Shown: positions 38,801 to 53,800 of the stretch, piece by piece
Position numbering within the stretch: the first letter of the stretch is position 1
Layout: the number at the start of each line of letters is the position of its first letter
DNA from: Mactra quadrangularis
Lineage: Eukaryota; Mollusca; Bivalvia; Venerida; Mactridae
Assembly: GCA_025267735.1 (NCBI GenBank)
Contig: CM046304.1
Location: 4,340,001 to 4,404,000 of the forward strand
Length of the DNA stretch: 64,000 bases
Direction of reading: 5' to 3'
Made by a program: the position numbers and the translations under genes
Notes under the pieces: generated by a model
Told to the model about the DNA's origin: nothing
Databases searched by the model: none
What the model saw: the letters and a program-made list of their open reading frames with translations, nothing else

Positions 38801-41800
38801 ATACGGTTAAATCAAGGGTTAAAAACTTCCACCAAATAAATATTACACTTCATTCATAGGATATAAACTTTCAGTGATAAATTTATGACAACAAGTTAAT
38901 ATAAGATACTAAATTCTTCTTTTAAAAAATGATGTCTAAAGCCTTATCTATAAATCAAACATTAAATCAAATACTTGTTTAGTTGTATGCAGGCACACAG
39001 GTGTAGAAATTATATGACATTATTTTATAGCACAAATTTGCAAATGAAATCTAGTGAGCTTTTTTTCAGATTTCAAATACATGTATGAGCCGCGACCGTG
39101 GTGTAGTGGTTAGCATGTCTGACTTCGAATCTGGAGATCGCGGGTTCAAGCCCGATCGCTGTAGGTCATACCCTATACATGAGTTGTCGGCCTCGTGGTA
39201 GGGTAAGTTAGAACTGGTAATAGAAAAGTGTCCAGGAAACATATAGTAGGAAGAGCTGCCAGTTGTATATAAAACCATATAAATATGGGTTGAATACGAC
39301 GTTAAAAACCAATTAAAAAAAAATATATATATACACCTGTATGATAAATTAGCTTGACATAAACTACTTTAAGCCGAGTCAGCAAAATTTTTACTACATA
39401 AATAAATAGTAATAATAAATCAATCAATATTTCCTTTTCTAGTCTATCTCGTCTTTTAAATCTCTCAAACATCCTAAAACCTCTAAACCTCCCTTCAAAA
39501 TGGCCACCACAGAAATTGAAATTAGCTTTTTAATGGACTTAAGTAAATTTCACTCACGGAAAATTACTTTTTTTAACGCCTCGATGTTTAAGATACTCAC
39601 TATGTAGTAATTATTTAAACTTCATTCTGATGATCAAATATTTAAATCACTTAAGGAAAATTATCTTTTTTTAACGCCTCCCTGATTAAAATACTCACTA
39701 TGTAGTATTTATTTGTACTCAATATTGATAATCAAATATCTAAATCAGGGGGTTAATACCTTTTCTTCATTAATATACTTTATACAATGTACTTCACAAC
39801 TCAGTTAAGTCAGACAGGCTTCTAGCCAAAGTTAAAACTTGTTTAACCTCACCGTGATAATCAAGTGTACATTAAGGACAAATTACTCGCCTTAGGGGTT
39901 AAACGTATATTTACTTGGTTTAAGCATAAATTATCCGTAAATAATGTTTATCATATAAACGGTCTGAACCGATTATATTTTACCGTATGAAAAAAACTAT
40001 GATAAATATTTTTACAGCAAGACAAGTCAAACTATGTCAATATTGAGATTAAAACGTAAGGAACTTATTACACCTTAGCGGTAAAAACTGGTGAACTAAA
40101 AACCGTTGAACTAAACAGGATATAAAATTCAATGCAAAATCGTACAAGGAATTTTATGGTAGGATGTTAATATATAAATTCCTTGATTATCTGGGTTGAT
40201 GCAGAGTGATTTTCTATAAGTTTCCTCCAAGTTAACCTGAGCTTCTGAAATCTTATACATGTCACATTAAAATAGGAAGATAATTATATCATTATACAGC
40301 ACCCACCAAAAGTTTGGAGTCAAAAGATACTTACAACAATTCTTGCATTTTGATGATTGTTTTTGCTGATTACATATTTTTTAATATATTTAAGTATGGT
40401 TTGTGATAAACTGAAAAAAACATGAATGCAACACATTTATAAGATTCAGAATCTGACATCCTAAACCCTCAAAAACCATGTTTATTGTAATTATTTTCCA
40501 TAACATAGCTTTTATACTATTTTTTGTAGTCTCAGTTATAATTATAATGATAACTAAAAAATAATGCAAAAATAAAAAGCATTTCAAAATAAGAAGTTAC
40601 CGAATTTTACATAAAAGCTATTAAGTAGACCTACAATCTGAAATGTCTCCAAACTTTTGATGGGTACTGTACCAGAAAAAGGTTAATCTTCTAAATTCAT
40701 TAAAATGTGATTTAGGGGCTTTTTACTACACAGGCAGTATGGTAAACCTCAATTATTTTGGTAGGGATTTGACAGACATTTCCCTGGGAGATTTCCCTTT
40801 TAATTCAGGGTTCAGGTAAAAAGCTCCAAACTTCAGTTAGTACAGAAATCTAAGTGGGATGGGTATAGGAAGAGATAATTTTCAATCCCATTTGTCAACA
40901 TATACTAGTCAGTAATAGTCAGTTTAGTTTCTGAAATTATGAAACAGTCAATTAAAATTGACCATCAGATAAAAGTCTCATTTCCTGAACACTTGATCAG
41001 CATCATGTCCGGCTCAAGTTATCAAGTATTTAAATCAGTCCAAATCAATTAAAGACTTTTAGTGATATTCGTCAAAACATTGCATGCATGTAAAATCATA
41101 AATTTCAAGAAGGAAGGTTAAGGGATTGAGATGGGGTTCATTCAATACATCAGGGTGACCCTCAACATCATAGATTTCAACAGGAGAGTAGGTGGGTCAG
41201 AGGGCTAGGAATCGAAATGGGATTCAATACTTAAGGGGCCAATATTATCAACAGTCTTACTAATGACTTTAGACCACAGAAAAGGACTGGGAGGCAGAAA
41301 AAAGGGGCAAGTGCATCAGAGAGTTAATATTTTCAAATAAATTATTTTTTCTCTATACAGGAGAGAAAGGGCACGTAGGAGAAAGGGGTGGAGTGAAACA
41401 CCCTGTTTTTCTGTTCTAGAAAAATCCTTTACTTTATTTATCATAAGTTATTACATAATATGCCACCATGAGCTTTAGACCCTTGGCTCTGAAGCTCTCA
41501 TACAAGATCATCACCCTCAACCAAAGCACACCTCATCTTTTCTCCCCTCCCCCCCCCCCCCCGATCAGCCCCAGTAATTTATAGAGAGATTTATACCTAC
41601 TTAAATTATCAATCTACTCTCATCAATTAAAAGTTAATGACTTACAAGTATTATCATCTATACAGGACTTTAAGATATCCTAGTAAAGATAACATCAAAA
41701 TTGTGATAATCAATTATATATCGCGGGGGGGGGGGGGGAGGGGGGGGGCTTAGCGCTAAATGGTCGTAACTCACTCTTTTTCATATTGAGTTACCACTGT

Positions 41801-44800
41801 TTCATGCTAAGCCAGCAGTATACAAGAATAACTGTAAATCCCGATACAAATAAAACTTTCTATTAACAATATGAACAGGATGCACTTCAATATACTTAAT
41901 TTTCTTACATTATCATATTTATAAAGCTATTGTTCTAGAACAATATGGACAGCAAAGAGGGTATTGTTAATTATATTAATCAGTCAATGGCTTATACATT
42001 AACCCTGCTGATTTAAATACTCACTACAGTACCTCCCAAGTCATGTTCAATAAAAATAGATATCCTAATTCATGTACATGTAACAAATATCAAATCAGTG
42101 TAGACTCTGAATCCTCTGCACAGATAGTTTTTGCAAAATGACCTAGTTCACTGTTCGATTCAATTTTTTGTTTTTGTGTGGAGGATTTGAAGCTTTTTAT
42201 TGATTTTTACTGGGTTTAATGCTGTGTCAACACAATTAAGAACATTTTACTGAGTCCAGCGTTCCTAACCTAGCTTTCCTGGACCCTTGTCTATTACCAG
42301 TACTCCTTTACCCTTCCACAAGGCGGGAAACATCTCCATATAATGTATCTTATTAATGGAGGAAAATTGACATTATTGTCAAATTTTCATAGAAGGGTAT
42401 TTCCTCCCCGGTTGGGATTCATCCCCGTACCCCCCTTCAGGACACAAGATTCCAAAAATGGATTGCTACCAACTGCGCTATCGACACAGGTGAAGTTTTG
42501 AAGCTAACCATCAATATTCAAAGGACGGTTCAAGAAATTTCAGGGAAAGGAATGTAGTAGCTATTTTACGTGCTACATGATGTTTATTGATCCTAGCATT
42601 ATTCACGGCTTTTTTTCACTTTCTAGCCAACTGTACATTAGTGATCAACAAAAACATTGACCATGACTTTAACCTACAAAATGTTGAACTTGTCATCAAC
42701 ATCATCATGGTATGACTAATCATATCAGCCTATCATGATAACAACCCACTTATACCAGTATAGTAGTCAGCCAAAACAAATATATCAATATAGATAAGTT
42801 ACAAGCTTTCCCCTAAGATTTGTTACACATTTCGTGGGCTTACAGCAAAACGGCCATAACTCTAGTTAAAAAAGAGTGAGTTTATGACTGCTTGAGCTAT
42901 GCTGGAGATTTATTATTGTTCATTCTAAAGCAAAATAACAGGGTGTTGCCCTTCTCTTCTCCTGGCCCTTTTATTGTGCATCTTATCTCTTTAATACATA
43001 AATAAGTCTTTATTCTAAACCATAACAACAGGGTGCTGTGGGCTGTCCTTTCTCTCCTTCTAGCCCTCTACTGTTCACCTTAAAATTTATGATACATTAT
43101 TTTAGTCTTCACTTTAAAATAGAATTATAAAACAGGGTGTTGCCCCTTGCCCTTTTTCTCACTTCTCTGTCCCTTTTTTCCCCTATGCAATACTACATCA
43201 ATAAAATACATTACTGAATTTTATTTGACTGTCAATGGCTCATACATTAACCCTGCTAGTTTAAATACTTTCTACAGTACCTCTGTACTCACAATCCATA
43301 AAGATATATATCTGTATCTATGCACAAGGATTATTGATCAAATATGAAGTATTTAAATCAGTGGGGTTAATGTATTGCCACTGACAGTTGTATAAGATTT
43401 GAAGGATTAAAAGGTTTTATAAAAAAATGGATGTATCACAATTCAAGGGTTGCCGGCAAGACTGTAGTAACTTGCACTTTTAGGCAATGCACTTACTAGA
43501 GTCTTGCAGGCAACATCGAATTGATAATACAGACCCCAGGGACCAGCGTTATTAAAACAGAAAGTTAACAATCGTGATAGTAAATACGTCATGCAGCTTC
43601 TATTATCTCTCTTTTCATTCAGAAAAAAACAACATAGCCATTACTTTGCATAATGATACATTAATATTTCATAATCATACAATGATAGTATGATAGCAAC
43701 CTGTATTCTAAACCCAATGTTTTATACATAAAGAAAAGTATCAGATTGCATCTATCTACACCAGTATTCACTGGTGCTATTTATACACACACTGACAAAT
43801 TGTAAATAAGTTAAAACAAGTAAATCAAGATACCCCCGCCAAAATCTAAAAATATGCGACATACAGGAAGTATATGAGCAAGGAGCATGAAATCGCTTTA
43901 CACCACATGGGACTATGGGATGAAGCAATATGCAAAGTATTAGGCTGCTGCATGTTATAGTTGCCGAGAAAACTGCGATGGAAATTTTGTAACGGACGGA
44001 CGCACGGACAAGGGTAAAACAGTATACCCCCCTCTTCTTCAAAGCGGGGGTATAATAATGAGACAAGCTAACAAAACCTACTTGCAACAAAATATGTAAA
44101 CAATTTTACTAAAAGCCAATGGAGAAGTTTCCAGGATTGTGGAAGTGTAGATGAGTATTGGTTATAGATAAGGGTAAAGGAAAGCTAGGTTAGGCGCACT
44201 GGACTACGTAAAATAATCAAAATGTGTTGACATGGGGTAAAACCCAGGATAAATAAACTAAAAGCCAATGAAAATCAATGAAATGTATAGCAGACTATGG
44301 AGAGGAGCAATATCAATAAAATCAAGGGACTCACAGGCTGCTGGCATGAAGGAGCACCCACTCATTTTTTTATTTTAAATACACACATATAAAATTATAT
44401 AGTAAAGGTATATAACTCATCACCTCAGAAACCACCCAAAAAAAACGGCCTGTGGCTATGAGAGAAGTTTCTGTTGACATTCTAGTCAATTATTACCTAC
44501 ATTTGTACCCAATATCACTAAAGTCAGGATCTTATCAAGTTTGTTTGAAATGATTACTAATTCATTAACATTTTAACTCCCCCTCGGTACATGACAACAA
44601 CCCCCAGGGGCATGAGACAAGATGACCAAGTCATAACATTTAAACAATTTAATACTTAGTATCCCAGAGGCAAATATATACATTGTACATACATTAACTG
44701 TACTATGAAAACCAGACCACCTAATTGTTTAGATAAAATAATTAATTCAGTTGATAATGATTAAAATGATAAACAATTAACATGACACAATACACAACTT

Positions 44801-47800
44801 GTCATTCATTTTACAGGATACAGAAACCATTGTTTTTTCTAGACTTTTTTTACTTAGAAAGAAGACCAGTCGTAAATGACTCAACTTTTTTCAAAGAAAA
44901 AAAAACAAGGAAAAAGCTTTCAGCACAGCAAGATTGTGGGAATGTCATAAGCCTTGAGTAATTTCAAAGTTTTCAAACAATCTTACTGCACAGGAAATAC
45001 AAAGTTTGTTTCACAGAATAGATGTACAATAAAGCTAAGTTTTAACAATTTATTGTTTAATGTCAATATTATATGCCTGCCGGGCTAGCTCGGTAGGTAG
45101 CATACAAGTCAACTGATCGAGTGGGATTGCCGGTTTGATTCCTGGCCAGGACATATTCAGAGAAGTTTGGTCAGAAAATAATTTCTACAGCCATTCTCTC
45201 TCCTACCACTGATTCTAAGTCATGCAGTGCAGTAGTCAGTTGCTGACAAAAAAAACTATAATGACAAAGTATCAAACAATTATGTGAACAATGACTTATA
45301 AATTCGAGAATTATCTTCCTCAATGCACAAACATGACACTTGGGACTTTGCTTCCTCATTCACGAGATGCAGAATTACAAACCACACACTTAATGGAACA
45401 ATGCATGGTGGTTTCACAAACAAAACAATCAATTAAGCATTAATGGTTCAATCTTAATGCATTAATTTCCCGCATTAAAAATGCAAGGTCACAAGAATAT
45501 AACAATTTGAAGGGCCAGTCTTAAGCAGAATCATTGAACAGTAGTTGACAAATAATGATTCTGAAATTTCTATGCTATTTAAAAAAAAAAATCCTTTGAC
45601 AATAAATGTGTAATGCCGTTTAGTTATGAAACCAAGGTTTACAACGTTTGTTTCTATCATTGTTTTTTTTAAAAAAATATTAATATTATAGAAATTAATT
45701 GTATCTCTATGATCCGTCTGTAGACCTTGTTTTCAGTATACATGTTTCATATGCTTTCATTGTATTAATCAACATGTTTATATTTCATCATTGTTCATCT
45801 GTTTTTTGCCAACGTAATGTCAATTCGCGCTTCTGCGCTTTTTTGTAATAGTTGACGTTACGTCATTTCCTGATGAAGCCGAAAGGCGAAACGTCGTCAT
45901 AAATAAAACGAGTTTAAAAATTCGTCGTGTTTGGAGATTTTTTCATATTATACTATGCTATATAAAGTGATTTGTCTATATGAAAGCTATGCATTGATTG
46001 GTGGACATAAAGGTCATCTGAATGTAACCCCCATGTGATGTTGAGAGATCACATAGTTTCAATTATATGAATTTATTTTAGCTCAATTGTGAAACAAGTT
46101 CTGACAATGAAATAAATCACGTTCTAGTCCAGTTCCTGGTCCCTCCATACTGAGCTAATAGGATAAAGTTTCTTACAACACAAGGAAACAACAGGGTAGG
46201 TTATGGATGGAATTCAAACCAAACTGGAATTTCAAATCTAGTTTCCAAAAGTGAGTACAGTCCTAATCGTAATTTTTCCTCTACATAATTAGATATATAG
46301 GAGAAGTTTCCTGCCTTGTGGAAGGATAGGCGAGTACTGGTTATGGACTAGGGTCCAGGAAAGTTAGGTTAGGTGTGCCGGCCTCTGTAAAACAAACTTA
46401 AATTGTGTTGACACTGCGTTAAACTCGTATAACAAAAAATCTCAATTCAAACTGTCATACCAAAGTCCAAGACAGGCGTATTGATTTCAGTGTGAGCAAA
46501 TATAACAATCTTTGACCAAGTTTGACGCAGGACATAAAACAGCATATCTTTCTTTACTTTACCAGTCTTGTATAAACAAGACAAAACAGAGGAAGTTAAG
46601 ATTTTAAGGAGTCTACATCGAATAAGAGTCAATCTTTATAAACAAATATATCTTGTAGATCTAGTCTAAATAGAGGTAAACTTAACTCTTGGAATGTATA
46701 AAATGTCCCTATATAGACTTACAATTGTCTACTGTATTTTACATGAGTGTATGTCTGTAGTCGGTAGCACACTAGTCTACTTATCAAAGAGTTGTGGTTT
46801 CGATTCAGGGGCGGTGCATTCTTTTATTTGTCGTGAAAAAATTTCTACAACCATTCTCCCTTCTACCACTGATTTTTAATCATGTAGGGCAGTTGTCAAA
46901 GGCTGATGGAAGTATACACCAAGTTCATGGTCAACAGCTAAATTCAGAGTAAGCCTATCCAGGGATGGTGAGTAGATAGACTGATCGCTTGATATGACCA
47001 ATACAATGAGTTGCTATCGAAGTATGCCCCACTCCGAATAAAACTCCCCAGGGCTTTTTCAGCCTATCTCACGGGGCGGAATATGGGCCCCATTCCCAAT
47101 GCCAAATAATGACCATTTTTCCCAATTTCAAGAAAAAAATTCCCAATCTTGTTAAGTAATTCCCTTTGAGCAGGATTTCTTTTGCCTTTATAAAAGAAAC
47201 AACAAGATTTCATGAAAAAAAAACAACATGAGACTTTGTCTTGAATGCCTCACTGAACAGTAAGAACAAACTCTTTAAGAGCACTGCAACACTTTCAGAG
47301 ACACCTAAGCAAAGCATATCAAGATTTAATGCAGAAAAATGAATAATGAAATCTCCCAAATTTACAGCGTTAAAAATACCCAATTTGGGCAGGGGCCTTT
47401 TTCCCAAAACCCCCTGAAAATGACCTGCTCCCAACCCCTCAATCAGTAGATTTGTGGGATACAGACTGAGCTAGCCAGAGGGATTCTGTGGCCGATATAT
47501 ACAAAGTATTTATAATTGTTATTTCCCAGGATTTAAGACTCCAAGCTAAGTAACATGAGAAGATTCCAACAATCAACAACAAAGTTTATTATTAACTATT
47601 TAGAATGTTTACGTCCCTATACTACAAATTCACAAAAAAAACTTGAAATATTTGTACAAAATATTTTAACAAGAAATATATTTCTATCATGCGTAACTTC
47701 TTACATTAACTAACTGATTCGCTTCATTGAATATATGATTGCACGTCTAAATAATACCCATTACTATGACATTTACCGAGTATTTCATCTTGCAACGAAC

Positions 47801-50800
47801 CATGGAGTTTTATGATGCAACAATAATATCTATATTATTTTGATAATTAAAGTCTATGGTATAGAATGAACTCTGTGTTGTCAAGGTTTTCAATTTTTTT
47901 ATTAAATGAAAAACTCAATTTGCAAATTTGGAATTTGCATTTTTTTCAACAATTAGTGACTCATACATTGTCCCAATGATTTAAATCAATCATGTGTACA
48001 GAAATACTGAAGTGAATATTTAAACCAGTGGTGTAAAAGAATGCATCACTGACAGTTAAACTGTAGTACTCCGGAACTTTTAGAACAATGGCTGATTTTA
48101 TGCGAGCCATTGATTAATATTAACATCTTAGTTTAACTGTAACCAAATTTTGCAATATCTACTATAGAAGATAAAAAAACAATGAAAGACACTGATTGTC
48201 AATAATAAGATAATTAACTAAGTAAACAAGATAAATATGTCCTGTTAAAACATAGACAGTGTCCAGGCAATAGTGGGGGTAGCGAAGTCAGCACAGACCC
48301 CTCAATACAATGGCTGTATTCCAGCAAAGAGAGGGATGGGGGTCAGAGTCAGCACGGACCTCTCAATACAATGGCTGTATTCCAGTAATGAGAGGGATGG
48401 GGGGCAGAGTCAGCACGGACCTCTCAATACAATGGCTGTATTCCAGTAATGAGAGGGATGGGGGGCAGAGTCAGCACAGACCTCTCAATACAATGGCTGT
48501 ATCTCGGCAAAGAGAGGGATGGGGTGCATGGTCAGCACGGACCTCTCAATATAATGGCTGTATTCCAGTAATGAGAGGGATGGGGGTTCATGGTCAGTGT
48601 GGTCCTCATACCTCATGACCTGAAATTTTCCGAGCACTAGCCAGATCTATAATGATGTTTAATAAGGGCTGAATTCTCAACTAGCTTGACTATATGAAAT
48701 TCATAAGTAATTTTCACCTTTTTACAAACTCAGGGTTTCTGGCCAGCAGGTTAGGGCAACGAAAAGAATTTCAAAACATTATTGAAGCAAACTCGAAAAC
48801 AGGTTTTAAAATATATTATTTTGGAGTCTAGACCCCCAACCCCACAAAAAATGGTTAGACCCCCCCCCCCTCAAAAGAATTCGGGATGCTCTCCTGAACC
48901 AATATTAGTCTAAGTGTTTTCTATCAAGGTGACCTTCACATTGTAAACATGAAACATCAGGCGAGTAAACAAATGAACAATTCTTATTAAATATTTGCTT
49001 TGTAACAGCTTAACGCAAGATCAACAAAGAAAATGACATTTTTGTTTAATATTTCAACGTGATTATTTTAGGGCAGAATAGCAATGTGCTACAAACTGCC
49101 CCTTGTTGCCAAGATATCATTCTTTCAATATTTAGCAGTTCAGAACCTAGGTTGGAAGAACAGTTGGTAGTGCACCAGGATTTCGAATCTAGTGACCCAA
49201 GGAGGGGTATGGGTTTGAATCTCACCTTGGAAGGTTTAAACCCATCACCCATCCATGAAAATTTGAAAAATATGTCAATCTTCCTCCGTAAAAAAGTATA
49301 AGGAGAAGTTTCTGGCCGTAAAATAACCAAAATGGGTAGATAAACAGGTAAATAAACAATCGGTTCAAGGACTAAAAAAGCAAGTTTTAATGGAAGAAAA
49401 CTTATCGATAGGTCAGCTAGAGGCTATAGCTAATCTACATCTTTCTTAATTTACATGTAGTTTGGACAATTGGTCAGCTCAAAACTAGTCAACATCCTTC
49501 TTTATTTATCATTTGGACAAGTAATGGGCCGACCTATCGTTGAGGGCAGAAAGGAAAGGTGATAAAGACTGAATGGACAACAAGATGCCATCACAATAAT
49601 AACAAGTAGTAGTGAAGTACTAAATAGCATTGGTAATAACAAAACACTCTTATCGCCAATGTTAAACACCCAGCTATTAACAAGTATTAAATCACTATGC
49701 TGTTCATTCAATACTTTATACAAGCCCCCTGCCCGCCCCTTGTCGGACAGTAACTTCAGTTGAAATATTTACGATTTTCTTTCTAAATGAAACAAGAATG
49801 TCTCTGCTTAGATTATAAGCTATTAACAAAAGCCTATGAAGAGACACAATAGCTTAGGCACGCCATGTGTATCACACATTTTAATTTATATAAAAGTATT
49901 GACAATATTTAGTCAATAACAAGGTATTAGGACAAAAACCAAATATGTTAATACTTGTACTGGTAGAAAATAGCCTTAAACTGTCACTTAAAAAAAATAT
50001 TTGTTTCAAGTCCCAACAAGTAGAAAATGAAGTTAATGAAATTATCTTGTATTTCATGTATATGTATTGTTAAATTTTATCCAAATGTCAGTGACCCATA
50101 CATTTACCCCAATGATTTAAATACTCACCACTGTACTTCTTACAGAATATCTGTAGATCATTATTGATAAAATAGTAGCCTGTATTTATGTATGATGATT
50201 ACAAACAAATATCAAGCATTTAAATCAGTGGGGTTATTGTATGTAAAAATTAACAGAATATAAATGAGGCAATAATCTGTAGTCTCATACTGGAATGCGC
50301 TATGAAGACATCACCTTTAGCCACTAACTTAAAACCCAAATTATGGAACCTTATTTCAGGCTAGTAAAATTACTTCCTAAGTTATTTCATATTAGTGGGG
50401 CTAGTCAATAAATTTGGGCTAGTGGTCAAGTAAATTTAAGGCCATGACAGAAATTAGGTCAATAAAATTAGCCAGTATTTTATGAGTGTATCAAAATAAT
50501 AACATCAATCTGTTGTCTTATACAGGTATGTAGACATTCTAAGAAAACTGATTTTGCTCTTTTTGTTACCAATACTTGACCTAGTCTTTTTTGTGCAAGA
50601 GGACTGAAAACACATCTAAAGAAAAGTTTGGCCTAACAAATACAAATAGAATGTAGGACATCAAGTCTTCAATAAGAGCTTTTAGAATTACTTTATGTAA
50701 TACTATATAATATTTTGTATAGAGCATTCTTGTTATAATCCTTAAAAGCTAAACAAACAATTACTGCCGACTAAACAAAACTATTGAATTCCTAATGTAA

Positions 50801-53800
50801 AATTTAGTGTATAACGTTTTTTTATACTGTCAGGACTTTTTTTCCTTAATTATATAAAAGAGGCCATTTACAGGGGCCTAACTTTTCTATAATTTCTTTG
50901 AAATCATGCAGTTTTCTCAAAATTTGGAGGTAACCTTTGATTTTTCATTCCACTATCAATTAAACTGTGTTAAAATTTTCCTTGATATTCTGTCTATAGT
51001 AAGCCCCTATTCCCACAAACCCAAACATTGTCCTAAGGCCACAACAAGTTGATCATTTGTTCCATGGATTTTTATGGAAGAAAATGGGGCGAGCGAGCGA
51101 AGAAAAAATAAATAAAAAAGTCTTTATTCACTTGCTTCATATAGCGGTTTGACCAATTTTTATGAGTGAGCGAGGAAATAAAACTATTTTTTTGTAAAAA
51201 CCATCAAAATTAAGGTGCCAGCGAATCCATAGAACATATGATCAACTTGTTGTGGCCTAACTATGTTTTTGGTAAATTTCAATCAACTGTCCATGGTTCA
51301 TACATTAACCCAAATAATTTACTGATTTAAATGCTTGATTATTGATAGCAAGTACAGAAATACTGTGGTGAGTATTTAAATCAGCAAGGCTAATAAATGT
51401 GCAATAAAAACAAGTTCTTCATTCCACAAACGCAAATTGCGTCATATGCTTGACCAATGACACAAATAAATGTTTACAGGACAAACTTAGACCATCACTT
51501 CCTGGTTTCATATACTTCTCCTTAAAAAAAAATTCTAGTCTAGACTAGTTAGTGGGATTATGAAGCAAGTTTGTAGCAAGTTAAAAGCAGCTTGTATTAA
51601 TCGGTTTAAAGGTTTACTTCCTCATTATCAAGAACTCAGAATTAGGTTTTCACAATAATCTTTAAATTAGGTTGCAAGACTCAACATGAATGGTCATCTG
51701 ATTGCCTCTGACCACCTATATTTGGGTTTGGCATTGGTAAATTTTATTCAACTGTAAGTGGTGCATACATTGACCCTGCTTATTTAAATACTTACTACAG
51801 TATTAATGTATTCACTATGGATAAATGAGCACTTAAATCAGCAGGGTTAACATATGAGCCAATGACAATTGCCCAAAGTCTACCAGCAAACATAATTAAA
51901 TCATATCTTTATAATAAAATTAGGGTGGTCATCGGAAATCGTGATATCGATGATTCTTGACCAACAATCCAATATCGATTTGCAGTTTAGAATATCGATA
52001 CAATCTAGTATTTTGTATAGCTATAAACTAAATGAAGGTGACCTATAATTTAACATCACTGTGTTGTATTTATCTTTTTTTCCACCTGAATAGATGAAAC
52101 AGGCTGTCATGGACGCAGTTTGTTTTATGTCTGAAACACCTTTAAACATCATACATAACATCATGCGGGCATTATATAGTATATATACATTGGAGTTCTA
52201 GCGGCTTCTATTACACTCCTTGTCTGACTCGATATATTGATACATCATCGATACTTGCCTTTCGATATATCGATACAAAATATTCTATCAATAACAGCCC
52301 TAAATAAAATGTTACATTAAGTTTTCTAAACCAATTATCTCTAATTGGGGTTTTACACATCTTGTTTGCCAATTGTATAGAATATTTTAATAGGTGATTG
52401 AACCTTCAACCCGGTGGACAGCGAACCATGTGCTTTTAACACTGAACTTTTCAACTCAAATACTTTTAAAAACATAATCTAATTAGTATAGATAAGACTT
52501 AATTACATTGCTAATTAACATAATATTATGCAAATGGTTAGTCATGAAGTTGTCTTAAGTAATGAAAGTATGTCATCAATATGTCTGAGTATTGACATGT
52601 TACCAAGGTTATGAAATATTACAAACATGTTTTTACAGTAACCATGGATACCAAGTTAATAATATTTTAGTAACGTTGTAAAAATGTAATTTTTTTATGA
52701 CTGGTCAATAAATTGGTCTATATTGATGTAATTACACTGGACAGACGTAATGACAGACCAAAGTGCGAACTATATAACAGTTAAACGATAATCAATCAAC
52801 TAGTTTACGATCAAAACAGACATTTTTGTATGACAAATCAACACAAGTTATAATTTTTATGGTGTAAGTCAGATATCACATGAGATAAGTCAGTCGTACA
52901 GGAAAACAATACTTTATACTTATATTATTGAAAATACACACTTATCACTACTTATAAAAGCTTATGTATTTATCGACAGACCAATAACGTTATCATGCTG
53001 TATCTATAGAACACTTAAGTAAATGGAGATTACAACACATCATCAACAATCATTGAAACTTAATCATCATATCAGCCATTTCCTTGTTGGTGATTTTGAA
53101 ACTTTCCCAAATTTTACAGTTTTCGATAACAGTTAAGTAAAAGTACATGTACACAAAAATGGGCAACATACAGCTGAGATCAAATTGAACATGGTTTATA
53201 TATTAATCTAGTAATTACTAAGACTGTAGTGTCATTAGATGAATCATAATAAACAGTGCCAGAAATTAAGATAATAAATCATAGTACAGTAAGGATAAAC
53301 ACTCCCCATGATATACTAGATAGCTAAAATAAAATGCATGACTAAGTTTTGACATGTATAGTTGAATATTTGTGAATAATAAGTCTAATAATATATATTG
53401 TATTTCTAATTCTAACATAGGCACGTGCGCTTTCACTCTTTATTTAATGTGACGTCATCTATGCTTTATTATTCAACAAAATATAGCTCGTGACGGCTGT
53501 TGAAATTTTACTCCCCACGTTAAATGAGCAAAGCCGAAAATAGCGCCCGAGTTTATAAGGGTTGACTTTAACAGAACCTTGGAACATGTCAGTAAATGTA
53601 AAACATGTAATAACCTTCTTATTTGACCGAAAATGGTATAAACTGAGTTTAAAACGATTCTAGCATAAAAAGACCTACTTCAACTTGAAGTTCAAGATGT
53701 TTTTTAAGTCCCAGCATTTCCCGGTTCCGTTGTCTCATTTCATCCTGTCCTTTATCCGACGATCATGCCAGCCATTATACGAAAAATACAAAGATTGACT

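Noticed and set aside
15943..44090. Recurring minus-strand peptides containing [20 protein letters not shown]
   Set aside because: They occur only inside the ~270-bp ATACCCCC repeat copies, with shifting frames and ends; a repeat by-product, not a gene family.
48264..48608. CRISPR-like regular spacing
   Set aside because: The whole 61-bp unit is repeated, with no unique spacers, in animal DNA.
48310..48618. 102-codon open frame
   Set aside because: Arises from the 61-bp minisatellite; the frame shifts with each unit.
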